Counted from the first letter of the stretch, positions 34,577 through 47,251 are shown. The stretch is DNA of 64,000 bases from Homarus americanus (GCF_018991925.1 NW_024748860.1:5001-69000), one strand, 5' to 3'. Notes: generated by a model from the sequence alone, not told the origin. A program made the numbers and translations.

Positions 34577-34942
34577 ACATATATATATTGGTTGCCCTTC
34601 GTGTAACGAGGGTGGCCGGCCCAAGGGCCACCTAGGCGTAAATTTGTTTAAGGTGTAGAAGCTGTCGCCAACACAACAACCACACCCTGAGTTAACGAGC
34701 TGCATGACCCAGTGTCAAGGAATAGTCCGAGAAGACTGGAAAAACTCGCCAACTGCACTGGCTAACCAATACCCCGGAATACGATCCGCAAATCGATTAA
34801 CATCCAGGTTCCCAATTACTCCTAGGTAGACAGAGGCAAATGGCGTAACAGAACTTGCCCATAGTTTCACCCTGCCCAGAGATCGAACCCGGGTCCACTC
34901 GCCTGCGAGGCGAGCATGCTGACCATTACACCACAGGTCGCC
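34577..34942 (-). mobile_element. tRNA-Ala-like SINE
   Basis: The minus-strand 5' head has an A box TGGTGTAATGG (34933-34923) and a B box GGTTCGATCTC (34889-34879). A perfect 5 bp anticodon stem CTCGC/GCGAG encloses a 7-base loop CTCGCAG, anticodon CGC (Ala-like). The T arm pairs with G-U wobbles, but the acceptor ends do not pair. A body of about 290 bp continues leftward and ends in a TA-rich tail near 34577. This is the layout of a tRNA-derived SINE rather than a tRNA gene. Confidence 0.75.
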
Positions 34943-35084
34943 ACTTATACTGTACATACATTCATAGTTATAATCTCTCTCATTTACTTACTTCTCTGTT
35001 ATGTAACCTTGATCTCTCTTATGTAACCCGTTAATAATTTTAAGTAACGTGCAACCTTAATTCAGGCGTTTATAAGCGTATTAT
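34943..35084. other. Short unique spacer
   Basis: Nothing recognised between the SINE and the AC run. Confidence 0.5.
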
Positions 35085-35104
35085 ACACACACACACACAC
35101 ACAC
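35085..35104. repeat. (AC)n run at retroelement 5' junction
   Basis: Ten AC units directly before the truncated family B element. Confidence 0.9.
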
Positions 35105-35900
35105 CCTGGACAGGCTACAGGCATGGACTACTGAGAACAAGGTCACCATCAACCACACCAAAACCGTAGTCATGCACATCAATACCGCCACCACTCCAGT
35201 GCAAGCTCCAGCAGTCACAGTGGGTCCCCATCCTCTCCAGTTAGTGCAGTCTGCCAAACTCCTGGGTGTTACCATAAACCACAAACTGGACTGGAAGGCC
35301 CATGTAAACAACACAATCAAGGCAGCCTCGTACCGACTCGACATGCTACGACGATTTAGGTCACTTGGGGCACCCACGCCAGAGCTGAGGACTATCTACA
35401 ACGCCTTTATTCTCCCCAAATTAACGTATGCGTCACCAGCCTGGTCGTCTTCTCTCAACTCCACCCAACAACGTCAGCTAGAGAAGGTACAGAAAAGGGC
35501 CTGCAGAATCATGCTCGGCGCAGACTTCTCCGGCTACACCAACGCTCTCTCCACCCTGGAAATGCCATCCCTCAGTGACCTCCACCACCAAGCACTAGGA
35601 AGGTTTGGCAGTGGACTACTGCACCATCCTCGTCATCGCCACCACCTGCCACCGGCAGTCCCCCGCCCACCTCGCGCAGTCTGCCACTACAACAAAATTC
35701 AGCCCATAAGAGCCCGCACTGATAGATATAAGAATAGCACCATCCCATCTATTGTTAAAATAATAAACAGCTCCTGATTTATGTACTGTACAGCCCTGTA
35801 AATGTATTCAACGCATATCATTATGTCTAAATCAAATGTAAGTTTGTATATTTTCAACCACCGGCTGCAACTCTATTAATAAACCGTTTGTTATTATTAT
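35105..35900 (+). mobile_element. 5'-truncated non-LTR retrotransposon (family B), RT C-terminus and 3' UTR
   Basis: An uninterrupted frame runs from the AC run (reading LDRLQAWTTENKVTINHTKT from 35106) to a stop at 35777; the first ATG is at 35172. The protein has the features of the RT thumb and connection region of CR1/Jockey-type elements. They are KLLGVTINHKLDWKAHVN, then TIYNAFILPKLTYASPAW, then LEKVQKRACRIMLG, then a His/Pro-rich tail. The catalytic YADD box lies upstream of the truncation and is missing. The 3' UTR ends AATAAACCG followed by a few ATT units, shared with 6565-6741. The open frame suggests a recent insertion. Confidence 0.88.
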
Positions 35901-36115
35901 TATTTACACACACACACCTGCTAATTCATATCCACTTCAGGCATGCCTAATTAGATTAGTGTCAGGTACCTCCTAACAATTCTGCATAATTTGTTGTGAT
36001 AATTGGTTGTCTATCGCCCTAATTAGGTAATGTTCTCAGCTTGGGATCTATCTCTCGTTTAGCTAATTCTCCTTATTCTTCTAATTCTGTAGTTCTGTCC
36101 TGCTAACTCACTCAA
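35901..36115. other. Unique spacer
   Basis: Nothing recognised. Confidence 0.5.
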
Positions 36116-37232
36116 TCAGTTTATGTCCCAGTCAGTTTATGTAACACTTAGTTGATGGTCCGGTCAATACCAGTTAGTGATGTCTTAGCCAGTACCAGTC
36201 AGTTCATGTTCCAGTCAATACCAGTTAGTTGATGTCTTAGTCAATACCAGTCAGTTGATGTTCCAGTCAGTACCAGTCAGTTGATGATTCCATTCAATAC
36301 CAGTAAGTTGATGTTCCAGTCAATACCAGTTAGTTGATACTCCAGTCAGTTGATGGTCCAGTCAGTACCAGTCAGATGATGGTCCAGTCAATACCAGTCA
36401 ATTGATGGTCCAGTCAGTACCAGTCAGTTGATGGTCCAATCAGTACCAGTCAGTTGATGGTCCATTCAATACCAGTAAGTTGATGTTCCAGTCAATACCA
36501 GTTAGTTGATACTCCAGCCAGTACCAGTCAGTTGATGGTCCAGTCAGTACCAGTCAGATGATGGTCCAGTCAATACCAGTCAATTGATGGTCCAGTCAGT
36601 ACCAGTCAGTTGATGTTCCAGTCAATACCAGTCAGTTGATGGTCCAGTCAGTACCAGTCAGTTGATGGTCCAGTCAATCCCAGTCAGTTGATGGTCCAGT
36701 CAATACCAGTCAGTTGATGGTCCAGTCAGTACCAGTCAGTTGATGGTCCAGTCAATCCCAGTCAGTTGATGGTCCAGTCAATACCAGTCAGTTGATGGTC
36801 CAGTCAATACCAGTCAGTTGATGTTCCAGTCAATCCCATTCAGTTGATGGTCCAGTCAGTACCAGTCAGTTGATGTTCCAGTCAACCCCAGTCTGTTGAT
36901 GGTCCAGTCAACCCCAGTCTGTTGATGATCCAGTCAATACCAGTCAGTTGATGGTCCAGTCAATACCAGTCAGTTGATGGTCCAGTCAATACCAGTCAGT
37001 TGATGGTCCAGCTATCAGTCAGTTGATGTTCCAGTCAACCCCAGTCTGTTGATGGTCCAGTCAATCCCAGTCAGTTGATGTTCCAGTCAACCCCAGTCTG
37101 TTGATGGTCCAGTCAATACCAGTCAGTTGATGGTCCAGTCAATACCAGTCAGTTGATGGTCCAGTCAATACCAGTCAGTTGATGGTCTAGTCAGTACCAG
37201 TCAGTTGATGGTCTAGTCAGTACCAGTCAGTT
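36116..37232. repeat. 26 bp minisatellite
   Basis: About 42 copies of a unit with CAGTCAATACCAGTCAGTTG then ATGGTC. Variants are CAGTACC, CAACCCC and ATGTTC. Blocks of variants recur (36290-36400 resembles 36460-36590), showing multi-unit duplication. Confidence 0.97.
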
Positions 37233-37459
37233 GATAATCTTCTCTGAATCTCTCTTAGTCTTCCATTCATTACGTTCTCAATTAACTCTCTCTCTCTCTC
37301 ATATTTATTGGTTGTTAAAATCCAACCACCTCGTAACTAACAATGTGCTGTGACACAGCCTGGAGGTTCATTAATCAAGCTACTTCGTTAATTTAGGGAT
37401 GAATTAGGAAACTATTCTCATTTGACTCTCATAAAAAAAGTTTTGTAAATAAAAGTTTT

Positions 37460-37795
37460 GGCAAGGGTGGTAGTGTGGTGTGGTGGTGGGGGGGGGTGGG
37501 TGGTGATGGGGGGTAGTGGTGTGATGGGGGGGGTAGGTGGTTGTGGTGGGGTAGTGGTGATGGGGGTGGTGGTGGGGGTGGTAGGTGGTGGTGGGGGTGG
37601 TGGTGGTGGTGGTGGTGGGGGTAGTGTGGTTGTGGGGGTAGTGTGGCTAGTAAGTGGGGTAGTGGTGGTGATGGGGGTGGTGGTAGTGGTGGTGGTGGGG
37701 TAGTGGTAGGTGGTGGTGGGGGGGGTAGTGGTGGTGGTGGTGGTGGGGGGGTAGTGGTATGTGGGGGGTAGGTATGATAGTGGTAGTTGGTTAGG
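37460..37795. repeat. (GGT)n-type G-rich tract
   Basis: GGTGGTGGGGGTAGTGGT-like units with long G runs. C is nearly absent. Confidence 0.92.
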
Positions 37796-37837
37796 TGTTG
37801 ATGGTGATAATGTTTATAATTTGATAAAAACTTTAAA

Positions 37838-37889
<52 letters not shown>
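37838..37889. repeat. (AAT)n microsatellite
   Basis: About 17 AAT units. Confidence 0.96.
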
Positions 37890-37891
<2 letters not shown>

Positions 37892-38058
37892 TAACAATAA
37901 CCATAACGATATAAACAAAATAATATTAAATAACAAAATAACAACAATAATGATCCTAAAATATTAATAACGATAATATACTCATTTACAATAATTCCTT
38001 CATCAATAACATCAGTAATAATTAGTAACAATGAGAGTAAATTTTAAAGACACTGCCA

Positions 38059-38060
<2 letters not shown>
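37890..38060. other. A/T-rich spacer
   Basis: AATAACAA-type low-complexity sequence; no feature. Confidence 0.5.

Positions 38061-38108
<48 letters not shown>
38061..38108. repeat. (CT)n microsatellite
   Basis: Pure CT run. Confidence 0.96.
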
Positions 38109-38110
<2 letters not shown>

Positions 38111-38375
38111 ATCCCAAACCTTCTTCCTCCTCCTCTTCCTGTTCGCCATTCGTCTTCTTTCTTATTTCTTATTATGTCTTTCTTATTCTTTCTTCTTCTC
38201 CTCCTCCTTCATATCTTCCTTCTTCTTCTCTTCCTCCTTTTGCCCCCTTTCCTCCTCATTCTCCCTTATTCTCCTCTTTTCCTCCTCCTCCTCCTCTCCT
38301 TCTCTTCTTCTCCTTATTCTCCCTTTCTTCCTCCTCCTCCTCCTCCTCCTCCTCTTCTTCCCAGATTCTTTCCTA
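38109..38375. repeat. Pyrimidine-rich (TCC/TTC)n tract
   Basis: CTTCTTCTCCTCC-type sequence with a pure TCC run at about 38329-38355. Confidence 0.9.
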
Positions 38376-38439
38376 CTTACAACCATTAAAATCTAAGTTA
38401 CTACCAAGCCATAAGTGAGAGAAGTAATGTCAGAATTTA

Positions 38440-38592
38440 AGTATAATTAATACTTACAAATGTTGCTCCTTTAAGAAATACTTATAAATGCTGTAAAATA
38501 CTTATAAATGCTGTTAAATACTTATAATGCTGTTAAATACTTATAAATGCTGTTAAATGCTTATAATGCTGTTAGATAATTATGATGCTGTT
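38440..38592. repeat. 20 bp tandem repeat
   Basis: About seven copies of ATACTTATAAATGCTGTTAA with one-base deletions. Confidence 0.9.
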
Positions 38593-38639
38593 AAGTTATT
38601 TTCAATTTACGTGTAGTGGTGCTGTTTTGAAGTATAATG

Positions 38640-39140
38640 ATTTAAACCCTTGAGTACGATTTCTTATGCGCTTGAGCACAATGATTTAACTTCCGTAGTA
38701 CGATGTTTTAACCGTTTGACTACAATTATTTAACCCCCTTGAGTGCGATGTCTAAGCGCTTTGAGTAGAGTCGCTTAAGCCCTTGAGTACAATGTCTTGA
38801 CCCTTAAAACACACGGACTTAATCCTTTGAGAACGACGTCTTAACCCCTTGAGTACGACGTCTTAACCCTTTGAGTACGACGTCTTAACCCTTTGAGTAC
38901 GACGTCTTAACCCTTTGAGTACGACGTCTTAACCCTTTGAGTACGACGTCTTAACCCCTTGAGTACGACGTCTTAACCCTTTGAGTACGACGTCTTAACC
39001 CTTTGAGTACGACGTCTTAACCCTTTGAGTACGACGTCTTAACCCTTTGAGTACGACGTCTTAACCCTTTGAGTACGACGTCTTAACCCCTTGAGTACGA
39101 CGTCTTAACCCCTTGAGTACGACGTCTTAACCCTTAAAAT
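38640..39140 (-). repeat. 22 bp minisatellite, GTACTCAAGGGGTTAA family, locus 2 (inverted)
   Basis: About 22 copies. Those at 38830-39130 are almost identical (CTTTGAGTACGACGTCTTAA plus CC), while those at 38640-38830 are diverged. Read on the minus strand the core GTACTCAAAGGGTTAA matches the arrays at 21.4 and 56.6 kb. Confidence 0.95.
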
Positions 39141-39159
39141 GTCACACGAACCTAACTGG

Positions 39160-39226
39160 TGAGGCCCTGGGATCGAACACGGGCCACATCTACGCACTCA
39201 ACACATGCTAACCATTCTGCCACTAA
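39160..39226 (-). mobile_element. tRNA-like SINE head relic between two arrays
   Basis: Minus strand shows an A-box-like TGGCAGAATGGTTAGC (about 39222-39207) and a B-box-like GTGTTCGATCCC (about 39180-39169). Anticodon arm pairing is poor and the acceptor arm is absent, so a decayed tRNA-derived element is more likely than a tRNA gene. Confidence 0.55.
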
Positions 39227-39236
39227 TTGAAGTGCT

Positions 39237-39660
39237 TATTGTTCAGAAGCTATACCCAGCTAAAATGGCTGCTTCAGAAGCTATACCCCGCTATAATGAC
39301 CTGTTCAAAAGTTATACTCCACTAAAATAACTCGTTCACAAGCTATGGCCAGCTTAAATGATTTGTTCAAAAGCTATACCCCGCTAAAATGACTTGTTCA
39401 AAAGCTATACCCCGCTAAAATAACTTGTTCAAAAGCTATACCCCGCTAAAATGACTTGTTCAAAAGCTATACCCCGCTAATATTACTTGTTCAAAAGCTA
39501 TACCCCGCTAATATTACTTGTTCAAAAGCTATTCCCTGCTAACATTACTTGTTCAGAAGCTATACCCCGCTAAAATGACTTATTCGAAGCTATACCCCGC
39601 TATTATGACTTGTTCAGAAGCTCTACCCCGTTAAAATGACTCGTTCAGAAGCTATATTGA
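39237..39660. repeat. 31 bp minisatellite
   Basis: About 13 copies with AAGCTATACCCCGCTAAAAT then GACTTGTTCAA, diverging at both ends. Confidence 0.95.
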
Positions 39661-40229
39661 GCGGAAATTAATTGTTCAGAAACACAAATGAACTCAAATT
39701 GTTGTTCAGTTTATCACACAACGTATTGAAAAGCTAAGGTTAAAGAGATTATCAACTCACTAGCTAATTACGTTAACCTTTCTACTAATGCCCTATTTCA
39801 ATGAGTTAAATTGGAACGTAAACTATTAACTAATCCTATTTCCCTTATCTTTGAACGCTATTGAACTAATGTAATTGGGATTCAAGCTATTTTATCAGCC
39901 ACTTTCATTTTTATTCGCCCTATTTAACTTTGGTAATTTGGATTCTAGTCAGTTTATCTTCTAATTCCATTTTCTGTGTTCGTCTTATTTAATCGAGATA
40001 ATTGGCTTTTAATGACACGTTTCAATGCGTTAATTGGTGTTCATTTCGGTGTCTAATGCTGGGTAATGATGTTCTTATTACGAGTCGTTTAATTAGGTAA
40101 GGCTGCTGTTCAACGCGTGTCTCTTCGTTAGTTTTTGTTCAACGCATTCGACGTGCTTTTGATCTGTGTTCAGCGCAGATTTTTGGTGTGTTGATTCTTG
40201 TTCAACGGACTCGATAGTAGGGGTTCAAT
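39661..40229. other. A/T-rich spacer with loose repeats
   Basis: Recurrent but irregular TTCAACGC, TAATTGG and TATTTAA motifs. No gene recognised. Confidence 0.5.
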
Positions 40230-43200
40230 GCACTCGTTTACAATAATTGGTGTTCAACGCAACATTTTAACACAATGGCTGTCATTTAAAGCAACATTTT
40301 AACACAATGGCTGTCATTTAAGGCAACATTTTAACGCAATGGCTGTCATTTAATGCAACATTTTAACACAATGACTGTCATTTAATGCAACATTTTAACA
40401 CAGTGACTGTCATTTAAAGCAACATTTTAACACAATGGCTGTCATTTAATGCAACATTTTAACACAATGGCTGTCATTTAATGCAACATTTTAACACAAT
40501 GGCTGTCATTTAATGCAACATTTTAACACAGTGACTGTCATTTAAAGCAACGTTTTAACACAATGACTGTCATTTAACAAAACATTTGAACACAATGGCT
40601 GTCATTTAATGCAACATTTTAACACAATGGCTGTCATTTAATGCAACATTTTAACACAGTGACTGTCATTTAACAAAACATTTGAACACAATGGCTGTCA
40701 TTTAAAGCAACATTTTAACACAATGGCTGTCATTTAATGCAACATTTTAACACAGTGACTGTCATTTAAAGCAACATTTTAACACAATGGCTGTCATTTA
40801 AAGCAACATTTTAACACAATGGCTGTCATTTAATGCAACATTTTAACACAATGGCTGTCATTTAATGCAACATTTTAACACAATGGCTGTCATTTAAGGC
40901 AACATTTTAACACAATGGCTGTCATTTAATGCAAAATTTTAACACAATGGCTGTCATTTAATGCAACATTTTAACACAGTGACTGTCATTTAAAGCAACA
41001 TTTTAACACAATGGCTGTCATTAAATGCAACATTTTAACACAGTGACTGTCATTTAAAGCAACGTTTTAACACAATGACTGTCATTAGACAAAACATTTG
41101 AACACAATGGCTGTCATTTAATGCAACATTTTAACACAATGGCTGTCATTTAACGCAACATTTTAACACAGTGACTGTCATTTAAAGCAACATTTTAACA
41201 CAATGGCTGTCATTTAAAGCAACACTTTAACATAATGGCTGTCATTTAAAGCAACGTTTTAACACAATGACTGTCATCTAACGCAACATTTTAACATAAT
41301 GGCTGTCATTTAATGCAACATTTTAACACAATGGTTGTCATTTAATGCAACATTTTAACACAATGGCTGTCATTTAAAGCAACATTTTAACACAATGGCT
41401 GTCATTTAAGGCAACATTTTAACATAATTGCTGTCATTTAATGCAACATTTTAACACAATGGCTGTCATTTAATGCAACATTTTAACACAATGGCTGTCA
41501 TTTAACAAAACATTTGAACACAATGGCTGTCATTTAATGCAACATTTTAACACAATGGCTGTCATTTAATGCAACATTTTAACACAATGTCTGTCATTTA
41601 ACAAAACATTTGAACACAATGGCTGTCATTTAATGCAACATTTTAACACAATGGCTGTCATTTAATGCAACATTTTAACACAATGTCTGTCATTTAAGGC
41701 AACATTTTAACACAATGTCTGTCATTTAACAAAACACTTTAACATAATGGCTGTCATTTAATGCAACATTTTAACACAATGGCTGTCATTTAATGCAACA
41801 TTTTAACACAATGGCTGTCATTTAATGCAACATTTTAACACAATGGCTGTCATTTAACGCAACATTGTAACACAATGGCTGTCATTTAAGGCAACATTTT
41901 AACATAATGGCTGTCATTTAATGCAACATTTTAACACAATGGCTGTCATTTAATGCAACATTTTAACACAATGTCTGTCATTTAACGCAACATTTTAACA
42001 CAATGGCTGTCATTTAATGCAACATTTTAACACAATGGCTGTCATTTAACAAAACATTTTAACACAATGGCTGTCATTTAACGCAACATTTTAACACAAT
42101 GGCTGTCATTTAAGGCAACATTTTAACACAATGGCTGTCATTTAACGCAACATTTTAACACAATGGCTGTCATTTAATGCAACATTTTAACACAATGGCT
42201 GTCATTTAAAGCAACATTTTAACACAATGGCTGTCATTTAATGCAACATTTTAACACAATGGCTGTCATTTAAAGCAACATTTTAACACAATGGCTGTCA
42301 TTTAAAGCAACATTTTAACACAATGGATGTCATTTAAAGCAACATTTTAACATAATGGCTGTCATTTAATGCAACATTTTAACACAATGGCTGTCATTTA
42401 AAGCAACATTTTAACACAATGACTGTCATTTAAGGCAACATTTTAACACAATGGCTGTCATTTAACGCAACATTTTAACACAATGGCTGTCATTTAATGC
42501 AAAATTTTAACACAATGGCTGTCATTTAAAGCAACATTTTAACACAATGGCTGTCATTTAATGCAACATTTTAACACAATGGCTGTCATTTAAAGCAACA
42601 TTTTAACACAATGGCTGTCATTTAACAAAACATTTGAACACAATGGCTGTCATTTAACGCAATATTTTAACATAATGGCTGTCATTTAACGCAACGTTGT
42701 AACACAATAGCTGTCATTTAATGCAACATTTTAATACAATGGCTATCATTTAACGCAACATTTTAACACAATGTCTGTCATCTAACGCAACATTTTAACA
42801 CAATGTCTGTCATTTAATGCAACATTTTAACACAAAGGCTGTCATTTAAAGGAATATTTGAACACAATGGCTGTCATTTAACACAACATTTTAACACAAT
42901 GTCTGTCATTTAAAGGAACATTTTAACACAAAGGCTGTCATTTAAAGGAACATTTGAACACAATGGCTGTCATTTAACGCAACATTTTAACACAATGTCT
43001 GTCATTTAATGCAACATTTTAACACAATGCCTGTCATTTAACGCAACATTTGAACACAATGGCTGTCATTTAATGCAACATTTTAACACAATGGCTGTCA
43101 TTTAATGCAACATTTTAACACAATGTCTGTCATTTAAGGCAACATTTTAACACAATGTCTGTCATTTAACAAAACACTTTAACATAATGGCTGTCATTTA

Positions 43201-45296
43201 ATGCAACATTTTAACACAATGGCTGTCATTTAATGCAACATTTTAACACAATGGCTTTAATGCAACATTTAACACATTTAACGCAACATTGTAACACAAT
43301 GGCTGTCATTTAAGGCAACATTTAACATAATGGCTGTCATTTAATGCAACATTTTAACACAATGGCTGTCATTTAATGCAACATTTTAACACACAATGTC
43401 TGTCATTTAACGCAACATTTTAAACACAATGGCTGTCATTTAATGCAACATTTTAACACAATGGCTGTCATTTAACAAAACATTTTAACACAATGGCTGT
43501 CATTTAACGCAACATTTTAACACAATGGCTGTCATTTAAGGCAACATTTTAACACAATGGCTGTCATTTAACGCAACATTTTAACACAATGGCTGTCATT
43601 TAATGCAACATTTTAACACAATGGCTGTCATTTAAAGCAACATTTTAACACAATGGCTGTCATTTAATGCAACATTTTAACACAATGGCTGTCATTTAAA
43701 GCAACATTTTAACACAATGGCTGTCATTTAAAGCAACATTTTAACACAATGGATGTCATTTAAAGCAACATTTTAACATAATGGCTGTCATTTAATGCAA
43801 CATTTTAACACAATGGCTGTCATTTAAAGCAACATTTTAACACAATGACTGTCATTTAAGGCAACATTTTAACACAATGGCTGTCATTTAACGCAACATT
43901 TTAACACAATGGCTGTCATTTAATGCAAAATTTTAACACAATGGCTGTCATTTAAAGCAACATTTTAACACAATGGCTGTCATTTAATGCAACATTTTAA
44001 CACAATGGCTGTCTTAAAGCAACATTTTAACACAATGGCTGTCATTTAACAAAACATTTGAACACAATGGCTGTCATTTAACGCAATATTTTAACATAAT
44101 GGCTGTCATTTAACGCAACGTTGTAACACAATAGCTGTCATTTAATGCAACATTTTAATACAATGGCTATCATTTAACGCAACATTTTAACACAATGTCT
44201 GTCATCTAACGCAACATTTTAACACAATGTCTGTCATTTAATGCAACATTTTAACACAAAGGCTGTCATTTAAAGGAATATTTGAACACAATGGCTGTCA
44301 TTTAACACAACATTTTAACACAATGTCTGTCATTTAAAGGAACATTTTAACACAAAGGCTGTCATTTAAAGGAACATTTGAACACAATGGCTGTCATTTA
44401 ACGCAACATTTTAACACAATGTCTGTCATTTAATGCAACATTTTAACACAATGCCTGTCATTTAACGCAACATTTGAACACAATGGCTGTCATTTAACGC
44501 AACATTTTAACACAGTGACTGTCATTTAACGCAACATTTTAACACAATGTCTGTCATTTAATGCAACATTTTAACACAATGGCTGTCATTTAACGCAACA
44601 TTTTAACACAATGGCTGTCATTTAATGCAACATTTTAACACAATGTCTGTCATTTAATGCAACATTTTAACACAATGGCTGTCATTTAAAGCAACATTTT
44701 AACACAATGTGTGTCATTTAAAGCAACATTTTAACACAATGGCTGTCATTTAAGGCAACATTTTAACACAATGTCTTTCATTTAATGCAACATTTTAACA
44801 CAATGGCTGTCATTTAACGCAACATTTTAACACAGTGACTGTCATTTAAAGAAACATTTTAACACAATGTCTGTCATTTAATGCAACATTTTAACACAAT
44901 GGCTGTCATTTAACGCAACATTTTAACACAATGGCTGTCATTTAATGCAACATTTTAACACAATGTCTGTCATTTAATGCAACATTTTAACACAATGGCT
45001 GTCATTTAAAGCAACATTTTAACACAATGGCTGTCATTTAAGGCAACATTTTAACACAATGGCTGTCATTTAATGCAAAATTTTAACACAATGGCTGTCA
45101 TTTAACGCAACATTTTAACACAATGGCTGTCATTTAATGCAAAATTTTAACACAATGGCTGTCATTTAACGCAACATTTTAACACAATGGCTGTCATTTA
45201 AAGCAACATTTTAACACAATGGCTGTCATTTAACGCAACATTTTAACACAATGGCTGTCATTTGACGCAACATTTTAACACAATGGCTGTTATTCA
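40230..45296. repeat. 32 bp satellite-like array, 5 kb
   Basis: About 158 copies of a 32 bp unit with AACACAATGGCTGTCATTTA and then a variable pair before GCAACATTTT. Two positions vary repeatedly: the base in AATG(G/T/A)CTGTC, and the pair in TTTA(AT/AA/AC/AG)GCAAC. Rarer forms are ACAAAACATTTG and AAGGAACATTTG. The order of variants shows a 1.44 kb higher-order duplication (about 41590-43030 against 43030-44490) and a 320 bp one (44541-44700 against 44861-45020). Almost no open reading frames. Confidence 0.98.
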
Positions 45297-45301
45297 AAAC
45301 A

Positions 45302-45303
<2 letters not shown>

Positions 45304-45356
<53 letters not shown>
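45304..45356. repeat. (AC)n microsatellite
   Basis: Pure AC run at the right edge of the 32 bp array. Confidence 0.97.
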
Positions 45357-45361
<5 letters not shown>

Positions 45362-47251
45362 GTCTTACCCTAACCTCCTACTCCACCATACTATTGATTA
45401 TTATTCAACGAGTCAATCTACCACACAGGTGTACAAGCCTCTCATTAAACCCTTACCTGGGCAACATTAAGGTAATGTTTATTATACCTGATTCTGGTTC
45501 GTAAAATATTTATGGCGCCGAAGAGAAGATTCAAATTGCTTTCCAATACAATGTGAATTTATTTTAATTTTTGTTTTGTTATTCAGAAAACTATCACTTT
45601 TTTCCCTTCGTGTCTCTCTCTCTCAAAACAAATACTATTACGTTGATAGTTTTAGCTGTGTTGTATAATCTCACCCCGACATGTGGAGTCACGTCAATCA
45701 CTTTTTTTTTAATAAAACACAAAAAATATTCAACAAAAAGACACATTTTTTCTTTGTTTTTCTTTTAATTTTTTTTTGTCTTAATATTCTTCCTCCTCAT
45801 CTGTCTCTTCACTCTTATGAATCTCTTCCTCCATTCTGTCTACGTCATTCATTCCCCCGGTAAACAAAGGCAAACAGTGAGTTCGTGTTGACATGTTCCA
45901 ACACATCATGGATTGTTTACATACACAATGGTGGAGAAAAATAGAGAGGGTTTTCTACTTGTTGTCTCACCATTTGTCTCTCATCATTCATTTATTTATC
46001 TCTTCCTCTCATTTATCGCGTGTTTTTTATGCCTCTTAATCCGCCCTCACGAAAAAATAATTTATGGGAAAGGAGCAACGGTGATAGAGAGAGAGAAAGA
46101 GAGAGGGCAAGAGAGAGAGGGCAAGAGAGAGGGAGAAAGAGTGGGCAAGAGAGAGAGGGAGAGAGAGAGAGTGAGGTTACAAACGAGTGTGTTTGTGGGT
46201 ATTTCTATCAACTGTTTTCATCACTTTGTCATTTCTCACTTTCTTCACTTGTCTTGTATCTTTCTCTCCATCATTCCCTCCTCTTGTCTCTAATGTTCCT
46301 GCACACCCCTTTATCCACCCCCCCTACACACAAGGAGTCAACACCACCCTACGTAAACATCTCAACGCATCCACAAAAAAAAATCAACAAACATAATTCT
46401 CGTGGAGTAAACAAAAAGACATTGTCGGGTTTTTCTGTTTTCTCTCCGTCTCTCCGAATCTTCCTTGATAGATTCCCTGTGTGGAGGAATTTTTTTTACC
46501 TAGGTCGAGGAACATTCATCTTAAACCGGGAAAAATTCTCACTTACGTAAACGGGAATTAATCCTATGGGAAGGGGAATTTTCCTTCACTGTACATAATC
46601 AACATGTAGGTAGTTGGGGAAATATTCACTTTGTTGGATCGTAAATCTACTGTAAATATAGGGAAATTTTCACTGTTGTAGATGGGAGTTTACCCTAGGT
46701 GTAGGGTAGGAGACGGTGTGGCTGGGTCAGTCGGGCGCCACACGGAGGGAGGGAACCGACCGCGTCACCACGAACTTCCTCTTATCACCAGCGAGTCACA
46801 CAGACACTGGCTGCTGCACGCTCCCTACCTCGCCCTCTCACTCGCCCTCCCTCCCTCTCTCCCTTCCTGACCCTCTCCCTCCTCCTGGCCCCTCTCCCCG
46901 GTAATCTCCCGCCTCCTGGCCCTCTCCACATCCCCGGTCCCTCTCACCCGCACTCCTCCTCCACCCAACCCATAAACCTACTCCCTCTCACTCTCCCACT
47001 CCCTCCTCACCTTCCTCCCCTCCTCCCAGACAGGCGGTACCGTGATGCTCTCTCTCTCTCTCTCTCCTGTAGTAGGTGAGAAGACCCCTTAGTGTTCACA
47101 GTCAGGTGTTAATGGAAGTGTTAAGAGCAAGTGTTGTGTGTAGGTGTTGGTGAAGGTGTTAGTGTAGGTGTTGGTGAAGGTGTTGGTAATATGTGTTAGT
47201 GTGGGTGTTGGTAATATGTGTTAGTGTTCATGGTCTTGGCTATAAGGGCCA
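45357..47251. other. Unique sequence
   Basis: About 1.9 kb with a purine tract (46083-46175), T-rich patches (45695-45780), C-rich sequence at 46830-47040 and GGTGTTGGTGAAGGTGTTAG repeats at 47140-47225. Open frames here have no recognisable domains. Confidence 0.5.

Noticed and set aside
34870..34942. Functional tRNA-Ala gene
   Set aside because: The anticodon arm and Pol III boxes are fine, but the acceptor arm does not pair and a SINE-type body follows.
38031..38396. Hydrophobic 121-codon frame with apparent membrane segments
   Set aside because: It is produced by CT and TCC/TTC pyrimidine runs, which encode Leu/Phe/Ser in any frame.
39160..39226. Functional tRNA gene
   Set aside because: A and B boxes are present, but the anticodon arm pairs poorly and there is no acceptor stem.
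40230..45296. CRISPR-like array
   Set aside because: Units are contiguous tandem copies with no unique spacers, in eukaryotic-looking DNA.
45913..46293. 126-codon frame with a hydrophobic part
   Set aside because: It spans a purine tract and ordinary sequence; no domain, splice pattern or homologue recognised.
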